From the NCBI RefSeq assembly GCF_006149005.1, contig NZ_VBSL01000030.1:1-32903 (forward strand): 32,903 bases of DNA. The letters run 5' to 3'. The position numbers were made by a program, and so were the translations under genes. Shown in pieces: positions 27,227-32,903 of this stretch (the stretch's first letter is position 1; the number at the start of each line of letters is the position of its first letter). This DNA comes from Larkinella sp. C7 (GTDB lineage: Bacteria; Bacteroidota; Bacteroidia; Cytophagales; Spirosomataceae). Under the pieces are notes generated by a model. That model did no database searches, had not been told where the DNA came from, and was given only the letters and a program-made list of their open reading frames with translations.

Positions 27227-28555
27227 TTAACTGAGTGTTTCCTGTCTGACAATTTCAACGTGTTGGATTCGCTTATCATCGGCCGAAAGAACTTTAAACG
27301 TAAATTCGCCGTAGCTAACCTCCTGTCCCGTCTGGGGAACGCGGGTGAACAATTCGAGCAACAAACCGCCCAGTGACTCGCTTTCGCCTTTGACCTCGTC
27401 AAAATAGGTAATATCAACCTGTAGAACCCGGCAAATGTCCGTCAACAGGATTTTGCCTTCCACCCGAATCGTCCGGTCATCGACGCGCTGGAACGGAATG
27501 GGCTCTTCTTCGTCAAACTCATCGTTGATGTCGCCAAAAATCTCTTCGATGATGTCTTCCAGCGTAATAAGGCCGCGGGTACCGCCGTATTCATCCACCA
27601 CAATCGCCATGTGTACCCGGCGTTTCTGAAAATCCTGGAGCAGGTCGTCAATTTTTTTGGTTTCCGGAATAAAGAAAACCGGGCGGATCAGCGTCTGCCA
27701 GCGGAAGGAATCGTCGCTATCCAGGTGCGGCAATAAATCCTTGAGATACAGAATGCCCTCAATTTCGTCCAGTGATTCTTTATAGACCGGCACCCGCGAA
27801 TAGCCCGACTGGTTGATCTGAGCCATCAATTCCGTAAAGGTCAGATCTTCGCGGAAAGCTGTAATGTCGACCCGGGCCCGCATGGCCTGCTTGGCCGTCA
27901 GGTTGCTGAAATTGACAATGCCTTTGATCAGTTCGCGCTCCTCATGGGTTGATTCACGGCTGGTTAGCTCAACGGCCTGGTTGAGTTCCACCATCGAAAC
28001 CTTGTAGCCCCGTCGCCGGATTCGCTGATCGATCACACTCGTCAAACTGACCAGCAACACTGATAAAGGCCGGAAGAGGGTCGAGGCCAGGGCTACCAGC
28101 GGTGCCGTCCGGCGGGCCACCGACAGGCTGTTCTGGCTGGCGTACACCTTCGGAATGATCTCGCCGAACAACACAATCGTCAGGGTCAACACGGCCGTCA
28201 AACTGGCCAGCACCCAGCCGGAGGTCGGGTCGAGCTGGGTGAGTTTCCAGACGAGGTAGGTGACGATCACGACAATCGCCAGGTTTAATAAGTTGTTGAA
28301 AATGAGAAGAGAAGCCAGGAGCCGCCGGGGCCGGTCGAGCAGATTCATGATCCGGCGTTCGGCGACGTCATCGCTGCTGCGGCAAATGGCGCGGTCGTCG
28401 GACGAAAGGGAAAAAAAGGCGGCTTCAGAAGCGGAAACAATGGCGGCAAGGGCCAGTAACACAATCAGAATGGCGGCATAAGGGCCGTAAAAACTAAGAT
28501 AGGTGCCCCAGGCATCGGCCAGGAGCACCTTACTCGAGAGTGGATCGCTATCCAT
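27227..28555 (-). CDS. gldE: GldE, gliding-motility-associated CNNM/CBS membrane protein
   Basis: This 442-aa protein has a CNNM transmembrane domain with segments at about 25-47, 80-102, 112-130 and 150-172, and the motif GEIIPK (131-136). A CBS pair covers about 205-345 (GYSRVPVYKESLDEIEGILY, then DEYGGTRGLITLEDIIEEI). A CorC/HlyC C-terminal domain covers about 358-440. The general family concerns divalent-cation transport. The Bacteroidota form in the order mutY-ssb-gldE is the one named GldE, linked to gliding and the secretion machinery that drives it; its partner gene gldD is not seen here. It lies 32 bp after ssb, with prsW following after 27 bp. Whether this organism glides cannot be told from the window. 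Confidence 0.88.
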   Translation of the reverse strand: MDSDPLSSKVLLADAWGTYLSFYGPYAAILIVLLALAAIVSASEAAFFSLSSDDRAICRSSDDVAERRIMNLLDRPRRLLASLLIFNNLLNLAIVVIVTYLVWKLTQLDPTSGWVLASLTAVLTLTIVLFGEIIPKVYASQNSLSVARRTAPLVALASTLFRPLSVLLVSLTSVIDQRIRRRGYKVSMVELNQAVELTSRESTHEERELIKGIVNFSNLTAKQAMRARVDITAFREDLTFTELMAQINQSGYSRVPVYKESLDEIEGILYLKDLLPHLDSDDSFRWQTLIRPVFFIPETKKIDDLLQDFQKRRVHMAIVVDEYGGTRGLITLEDIIEEIFGDINDEFDEEEPIPFQRVDDRTIRVEGKILLTDICRVLQVDITYFDEVKGESESLGGLLLELFTRVPQTGQEVSYGEFTFKVLSADDKRIQHVEIVRQETLS

Positions 28556-28587
28556 GAAGTTGCGTATAGGTGAACAAAAACACGGGC

Positions 28588-29130
28588 TTAGAACGGTAAA
28601 TCGTCGTCACCTGCGTTATTCATATCGTCGGGAACAGGCTCCGGTTTTCGGGCTGCCGGAGCGGGCCGCGGGGCCGGTTGAGCCGCCTGTGGCTGGGGGG
28701 CCGGTTGCCGGGCGGGTGCTGGTTGGGGAGCTGCCTGTGGCCGGGACGCCGGAGCCGATTCGGCGTAGGACTCGCCACCGCCTTCAGCGCCATCCTGACG
28801 GGGACCGCCCAGGAATTGAAACGTCGTGGCCCGAACCGTCAGCGAGAAACGTTCCTTGCCTTCGCGGTCGGTATAGGTTTCAGTTTTCAGACGGCCTTCC
28901 ACATAAATCTGGTTGCCTTTGCGGACGTATTTTTCAACGGTTTTAGCCTGGTCATTCCAAACTTCGACCCGAAACCATTCAGTTTGGTCGACTTGCTCTC
29001 CGGTGCGGGTGGTGTAGCGTTCGTTTGTGGCAACGCTAAATTTGGCAACCACTGACCCTCCATCCAGGTAGCGGACTTCAGGATCGTTACCAACATTGCC
29101 AATCAGAATCACTTTGTTCATGCTTGCCAT
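28588..29130 (-). CDS. ssb: Single-stranded DNA-binding protein
   Basis: The 180-aa protein has the bacterial SSB OB fold at residues 1-112 (MNKVILIGNVGNDPEVRYL, WFRVEVWND, KGNQIYVEGRLKTETY). A Pro/Gln/Ala-rich flexible tail (about 113-165) is followed by the acidic tip DDDLPF that recruits repair and replication partners. It coats single-stranded DNA during replication and repair, normally as a tetramer. Met1 (29130) and Met4 (29121) are both possible starts; Met4 gives the usual MNKVILIGN beginning. It sits 51 bp after mutY, and the pairing of repair genes makes co-expression likely. Confidence 0.96.
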   Translation of the reverse strand: MASMNKVILIGNVGNDPEVRYLDGGSVVAKFSVATNERYTTRTGEQVDQTEWFRVEVWNDQAKTVEKYVRKGNQIYVEGRLKTETYTDREGKERFSLTVRATTFQFLGGPRQDGAEGGGESYAESAPASRPQAAPQPAPARQPAPQPQAAQPAPRPAPAARKPEPVPDDMNNAGDDDLPF

Positions 29131-29181
29131 AAAACGGTAAATAAAATGGTGAATGGATGCTAATTTACTAAGTAAAAGTAG

Positions 29182-30270
29182 CTAAAAACGAAGACTTTTC
29201 AAATAATCCACGACTAAAATTGGCTTTGGTAAACGTTCTGTTTCAGACGGTTTACAAAAAGTTAACCCGTCTGGCAACTCCACTTTTCGACCCTCCGGCA
29301 CCTCCACCAGCCAGAACCGGGCCCGGATCTTTTGGTGGGTTAAAACATGCGTTCGTTCGTCGGATAATCCTTTCAGAATGCCTTCCTGCAATACCCAGTT
29401 CAGCACACTTCCTTCCGGTAATTCCCGAAACGCTTCCATCGGCTCTTCGGTTTCAATCAGGCAAAAATCGTACAGATGCTGCCAGATGTCTTTCTGGATT
29501 CGCTCTTTCAACGCAATGCGGTCGCCCTGACGGATCACAATGTAGTTAAAAAACCGTTCGCGGACGGCGGTTTTCTTACTTTTGACTGGTAACATTCGTT
29601 GCCGGCCCGTCAGATAGGCGCGACATTGCTGCTGCAAGGGGCACAAAAGGCAGTCGGGCGAAACCGGCGTACATTGAATCGCGCCGAATTCCATAATCGC
29701 CTGGTTGTAGGTCGCCGGACTGTCAGACTGCTGAATCAGCCGGTTCGCCAGGGTCGAGAAGGTCTTTTTGGCGGTTGTCGTCGTAATGTCTTCTTCGATG
29801 CCGAACACCCGGGCCAGCACCCGGTATACGTTTCCGTCGACGACGGCCACTTTTTCATCGAACGCAAACGAGGCAATGGCGGCCGCCGTGTAGGTGCCGA
29901 TTCCGGGCAGTTTCAGGAGTTCTGCATACGATTCCGGAAACCGGCCGGCGCATTCGCCGGCGATGTATTTCGCGGTTTTGTGCATATTTCGGGCCCGGGA
30001 ATAATACCCCAGCCCCTGCCAGAGCCGCAGCAACTCACGCTCGTCGGCGTCGGCCAGCGACTGAACCGTGGGGTAAGCAGCCACGAAGCGGTCGTAGTAG
30101 GGCCGGCCCTGAATTACGCGCGTTTGTTGCAGAATAACCTCTGATAACCAGATGAAATAGGGGTTGCGGGTGTGACGCCACGGCAAATCCCGTTTGTGAT
30201 GCGCATACCACCCCGTCAGGGTAGCGGCAAAATCGATTCTTGTGTCGTCGGAGTCTGAAAACCAATCCAA
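29182..30270 (-). CDS. mutY: Adenine DNA glycosylase MutY
   Basis: The 362-aa enzyme removes adenine mispaired with 8-oxoguanine. Visible parts are the catalytic Glu44 in SEVILQQTRV, the helix-hairpin-helix LPGIGTYTAAAIA (121-133), catalytic Asp145 in VVDGNVYR, and the [4Fe-4S] cysteines 200, 207, 210 and 216 (C-x6-C-x2-C-x5-C). A C-terminal NUDIX-like domain covers about 235-360. The TTG at 30270 (giving MDWFSDSDD) is the favoured start. The frame stays open to an ATG at 30465, but those extra 65 residues have no family counterpart and would run through the HU promoter and into the divergent HU gene. No nearer in-frame ATG exists. Confidence 0.95.
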   Translation of the reverse strand: MDWFSDSDDTRIDFAATLTGWYAHHKRDLPWRHTRNPYFIWLSEVILQQTRVIQGRPYYDRFVAAYPTVQSLADADERELLRLWQGLGYYSRARNMHKTAKYIAGECAGRFPESYAELLKLPGIGTYTAAAIASFAFDEKVAVVDGNVYRVLARVFGIEEDITTTTAKKTFSTLANRLIQQSDSPATYNQAIMEFGAIQCTPVSPDCLLCPLQQQCRAYLTGRQRMLPVKSKKTAVRERFFNYIVIRQGDRIALKERIQKDIWQHLYDFCLIETEEPMEAFRELPEGSVLNWVLQEGILKGLSDERTHVLTHQKIRARFWLVEVPEGRKVELPDGLTFCKPSETERLPKPILVVDYLKSLRF

Positions 30271-30317
30271 AACAATTCGTAACTTGGTGTTGTTGAGAAG
30301 AAAAAACAAGGTAGAGT

Positions 30318-30349
30318 GTTTTTTCTCTAACAGGAAAAATCTACCTTTG
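30318..30349 (+). promoter_or_regulatory. Predicted promoter of the HU-like gene
   Basis: TACCTTTG at 30342-30349 matches the -7 consensus TAnnTTTG. A T-rich -33 region (GTTTTTT, 30318-30324) lies 20 bp upstream. The start codon is 63 bp downstream. The 142-bp gap is shared with divergent mutY. Confidence 0.55.
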
Positions 30350-30412
30350 TGCTCCCAATTTGGAGAGGCTTTTTTTTCAACAACTGATTGAACCTTAAAG
30401 TTTAGTACGAAC

Positions 30413-30718
30413 GTGACGAAAGCAGACGTAATCGCAGAAATTGCCGAGAAGACAGGAATCGACAAGGCAGATGTTCAACACACCATTGAAACATTCTTTA
30501 CCGTGATCAAGAATAATCTGGCGAAGAATGAGAACATCTACGTGAGAGGGTTCGGTAGTTTTATCAACAAAAAGAGAGCCCGTAAAGTGGCCCGGAACAT
30601 CTCCAAAAACACGGCGATGGTCATTGATGAGCATTTTATCCCGAGCTTCAAACCGGCCAAAGTGTTTGTTGAGCAAGTTAAAACCCAGGTTAAACGGAAC
30701 GAAAACGTTTCTGTTTAA
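30413..30718 (+). CDS. HU/IHF-family DNA-binding protein
   Basis: The 101-aa protein starts at a GTG and has the HU/IHF fold. N-terminal dimer helices (TKADVIAEIAEKTGIDKADV) are followed by the strand IYVRGFGSFINKKR, a beta-arm with RKVARN in place of the usual GRNP, and the end IPSFKPAKVF. The missing GRNPQT-type arm tip makes it an atypical member, as often seen for Bacteroidota integration-host-factor-like proteins. It bends and compacts DNA as a dimer. The gene is divergent from mutY and followed after 68 bp by a TPR gene. Confidence 0.95.
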   Translation: MTKADVIAEIAEKTGIDKADVQHTIETFFTVIKNNLAKNENIYVRGFGSFINKKRARKVARNISKNTAMVIDEHFIPSFKPAKVFVEQVKTQVKRNENVSV

Positions 30719-30786
30719 TCACTCAGACCAATGAGATGAAATAGTAGACAAGAGAAAAGAATCTCGTCTCTCTTGTCCGCTATTTC

Positions 30787-31641
30787 ATGTCTGTTATCAT
30801 GAACAAATCTATTTTTCTAGTCATCGGTGTTGGTATCCTATTGACGGCGGGCTTATACAGCCTGCCCAATGTAGTGGTTCGTAACGAAGACCGGAAATTG
30901 ACCAACGAAAAGACGACGGATCCGGAAACGGCCGTGCGGGATACGGCGGTGCTGCGTACGGATCGTTCTGATCTGCACACGGCCAGTCTGACGCCCGAAC
31001 AGCAAAAGGAACTGAACCGGTTGAGCCGCCGTTTTGAATCGGCGGAGGAGAAACAAAAACCGGTTGTGGGGAATGAACTGATTCAGGCCTATCGGAAAGT
31101 GAGTCGCTATGACAGTGCTGCCCGAATTGCCGAACAACTGGTGACGCTGGCTCCAACGGAAGCCAACATTCTCCGAACCGGCGATTTGTATTATGAAGCC
31201 TACGGGTTTGCCGTCGACAATCAGAAACTGGCGAACCTGGGGAAAAAGACCCGGGAGTTTTATCAGAAAGCACTCGACAGCAACCCTAATCTGCTGGCTG
31301 CCAAGGCAAATATGGCGATGACGTATGTTTCGACCGAAACGCCGATGCAGGGGATTATGCTGCTGCGGGATGTCCTGAAGGAAGACCCAACGAATGAACT
31401 GGCCTTGTTTAACATGGGTCTGCTGTCGATGCGCTCCGGCCAGTATAACCGGGCGGTAGAGCGGTTTCAGGCCATTTTGGTCAGTCATCCCGACAATACC
31501 AAGGCGCAGTTCTACCTGGCCATCAGCCTGGGTGAAATGGGCCGTAAAGAAGAGGCTCGAAAATTGCTGGCCAAAGTGAAAGAGCGGGAGAAAGACCCGA
31601 CGATTCAGGCGGCCGTGAAAGAGCTGGAAAAGAATTTGTAA
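30787..31641 (+). CDS. TPR-repeat protein with N-terminal membrane anchor
   Basis: This 284-aa protein has an uncleaved-looking hydrophobic segment at about residues 8-26 (FLVIGVGILLTAGLYSLPN) and then a soluble region. TPR-like helix pairs are seen at about 110-140, 155-200, 203-235 and 240-265 (for example NELALFNMGLLSMRSGQYNR, then AVERFQAILVSHPDN). It is likely anchored in the inner membrane with repeats in the periplasm, acting as a scaffold. No partner is evident. Met5 (30799) is an equally good start. The arrangement HU gene, TPR gene, small basic peptide and RNase G looks like a conserved Bacteroidota neighbourhood, based on my memory of such loci rather than a search. Confidence 0.88.
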   Translation: MSVIMNKSIFLVIGVGILLTAGLYSLPNVVVRNEDRKLTNEKTTDPETAVRDTAVLRTDRSDLHTASLTPEQQKELNRLSRRFESAEEKQKPVVGNELIQAYRKVSRYDSAARIAEQLVTLAPTEANILRTGDLYYEAYGFAVDNQKLANLGKKTREFYQKALDSNPNLLAAKANMAMTYVSTETPMQGIMLLRDVLKEDPTNELALFNMGLLSMRSGQYNRAVERFQAILVSHPDNTKAQFYLAISLGEMGRKEEARKLLAKVKEREKDPTIQAAVKELEKNL

Positions 31642-31800
31642 AATTGAATGGATTAGAGGGTTAAATGGCTAAAAAGGTTTGAATGGTTAAAAAGTGCTTA
31701 TGATGGTTAAAAATTTAGCCATCAGAACCATCCAACCGTGTAAACCACATAACCATTTTTAACCATCCCGCCATTCAACCATTTTTAACCATAAAAAAAT
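31642..31800. repeat. Intergenic inverted repeats of ATGGTTAAAAA words
   Basis: Two copies of ATGGTTAAAAA (31683-31693 and 31703-31713) face two exact reverse complements (31756-31766 and 31782-31792). The remaining sequence is made of related words such as GGTTTGAATGG and CCATTCAACC. The whole can fold as a long imperfect hairpin after the TPR gene. Related words fill the gap at 19657-19880. Confidence 0.65.
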
Positions 31801-31810
31801 AATTACCATT

Positions 31811-31900
31811 ATGCCTTGCGGAAAGAAGAGAAAACGTCACAAAATTGCTACCCACAAGCGGAAGAAGCGCCTGAGAAAGAATCGCCATAAGAAAAAATAG
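31811..31900 (+). CDS. 29-aa very basic peptide, probable ribosome-associated protein
   Basis: The frame from ATG 31811 to TAG 31900 gives a peptide starting MPCGKKRKRHKIATHK and ending in RHKKK. About two thirds of residues are Lys, Arg or His. Peptides of this type occur through Bacteroidota and are often annotated as AURKAIP1/COX24-domain (mS38-like) proteins; a small ribosomal protein named bL38 has also been described from the Flavobacterium ribosome. Which of these applies is not settled here. Such composition points to rRNA binding. It lies 150 bp upstream of the RNase E/G gene, an RNA-metabolism context. It is too short for usual gene-calling cutoffs. Confidence 0.75.
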   Translation: MPCGKKRKRHKIATHKRKKRLRKNRHKKK

Positions 31901-32049
31901 GTAGATCGCTTTCGGGCGAATTTTACCATACGGGCCGGCCAATCGGAGGACTTATTCGCTTGTGCAACAGGATTTTAACCTGGATGCCGACGAACCGATT
32001 GCCCGGCCTTTTTATATATTTTCGGGCCTCTTAACCGCATATTCATCTT

Positions 32050-32903
32050 GTGAGTAACGAATTAGTCATTAGTTCGACTCAGAAAGGTGATCGGATAGCA
32101 CTTTTGCAAGACAAAAGACTGCTGGAATATCACGTTGAAGAGTCGGACAGCAGCTTTACCGTCGGCGATATTTACTTAGGAACAGTTAAAAAATTAGTGA
32201 CGGGCCTCAATGCGGCATTTGTCGACATTGGCTATGAAAAAGATGCATTCCTGCATTATTTGGACTTAGGCTCCAACATTAACTCGCTTAACAAATTCAC
32301 GAAAGACGTTATCGCCAAACGGGCCAATACCGGCCGGCTGAACAATTTCAAGCTGGAACCCGAGATCGACAAGCTCGGGAAAATTGATAAGGTATTGAGT
32401 AAGAATGCACCCATTCTGGTGCAGGTTGTCAAAGAACCCATCTCGACCAAAGGGCCGCGTTTATCCTGTGATATCTCCATTGCAGGGCGGTATCTGGTAT
32501 TGGTGCCCTTTGCCAGTACGGTCAATATGTCCAAAAAAATTACGGATAAAGCCGAACGTACGCGCCTGATGCGCCTGATGTCGTCGATAAAACCGCAAAA
32601 TTTTGGGGTAATCGTCCGGACCGTGGCGCAGGGTAAAGACGTTGAAGAACTGGATCGCGATCTGACCAATTCCCTCGAAAAGTGGGAAAAAGGGATTGCC
32701 CTCCTGCGCGACGCCAAACCCCGCGACCGGATTATTGGCGAGATGAACCGGGCTTCGTCCATCCTCCGCGACATGCTGAACGAATCGTTCGACAGCATTA
32801 CCGTCGATACCAAGGAGATGTACGATGAAATTAAAACGTACATACACACCATTGCCCCTGAAAAAGAGAAAATCGTCAAGTTCTATACGAACAACAAGAT
32901 GAA
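32050..32903 (+). CDS. rng: Ribonuclease E/G, 3' end outside window
   Basis: The GTG at 32050 opens a frame (MSNELVISSTQKGDRIALLQ) that runs to the window end, giving 284 residues of a protein normally about 500 long. After the N-terminal strand pair comes an S1-type RNA-binding domain with SFTVGDIYLGTVKKLVTGLN and AAFVDIGYEKDAFLHYLDL. Residues from about 115 (ILVQVVKEPISTKGPRLSCD) begin the RNase-H-like and 5'-sensor part of RNase E/G. The catalytic aspartates lie beyond the window. The enzyme processes rRNA and degrades mRNA. The GTG is preferred because it gives the family's usual N-terminus; no ATG occurs in frame nearby. Confidence 0.92.
   Translation, partial: MSNELVISSTQKGDRIALLQDKRLLEYHVEESDSSFTVGDIYLGTVKKLVTGLNAAFVDIGYEKDAFLHYLDLGSNINSLNKFTKDVIAKRANTGRLNNFKLEPEIDKLGKIDKVLSKNAPILVQVVKEPISTKGPRLSCDISIAGRYLVLVPFASTVNMSKKITDKAERTRLMRLMSSIKPQNFGVIVRTVAQGKDVEELDRDLTNSLEKWEKGIALLRDAKPRDRIIGEMNRASSILRDMLNESFDSITVDTKEMYDEIKTYIHTIAPEKEKIVKFYTNNKM

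Noticed and set aside
30271-30465. N-terminal extension of MutY to the upstream ATG
   Set aside because: The extra residues have no counterpart in MutY proteins and would cover the HU promoter and start codon.
32256-32879. 207-codon minus-strand frame opposite the RNase E/G gene
   Set aside because: The plus strand encodes a clear S1 domain and RNase E/G start. The antisense frame has no domain.

Overview
The window looks like chromosomal DNA of a Bacteroidota member, most likely order Cytophagales and close to Spirosoma or Larkinella. The evidence is a GldE homologue, a PorT-type barrel beside ubiE, the mutY-ssb-gldE order, promoters of the TAnnTTTG (-7) type, almost no Shine-Dalgarno sequences, GC-rich coding regions, and many secreted carbohydrate-active enzymes. 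The genus is an inference from gene content, not a measured match.

Positions 1-11842 (all + strand) form a plant-polysaccharide and sugar-oxidation block. It starts with a run of CE1/esterase-D type hydrolases: the 3' end of one gene, a 372-aa E-set plus esterase, and a 647-aa protein with two complete esterase domains around an E-set domain. A GH43 glycosidase and a GH10 endo-xylanase follow. Next are a Tat-exported sugar isomerase-like TIM barrel, a PQQ dehydrogenase with a cytochrome c domain inside its propeller, and a 710-aa acetylxylan-esterase-like protein. Together they would deacylate and cleave (arabino)xylan and oxidise released sugars in the periplasm. No SusC/SusD pair lies inside the window.

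Positions 11843-15120 (minus strand) hold a metal-homeostasis block: two different COG0523 (CobW-type) GTPases and a Fur-family regulator. Three identical-core palindromes (TGCAAC-N3-GTTGCA) sit in the two promoters of this block. The simplest reading is a self-regulated Zur-type zinc-starvation regulon.

Positions 15305-18069 look like a small genomic islet at a tRNA-Val gene. A 25-bp exact copy of the tRNA 3' end lies 2690 bp from the intact gene. Between the copies are a DASS/SLC13 anion transporter and a nucleotidyltransferase gene cut by an in-frame amber codon. No integrase is present.

Positions 18245-25553 mix housekeeping and accessory genes: porT and ubiE (overlapping), a Gfo/Idh/MocA oxidoreductase, an unrecognised membrane protein, an exported nucleoside hydrolase, a small membrane protein and an exported M28 peptidase. 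Positions 25847-30270 (minus) carry mutY-ssb-gldE and a PrsW-type intramembrane protease with an FHA-like N-terminus. Divergent from mutY run an HU/IHF-like gene, a TPR protein, a 29-aa very basic peptide probably linked to the ribosome, and the start of an RNase E/G gene cut by the window end.

Several gene gaps hold repeats: a long near-perfect palindrome (1788-1891), a G/C-run inverted repeat (23918-23986), and two gaps rich in TGGTTaaat-like words arranged as inverted halves (19657-19880 and 31642-31800).
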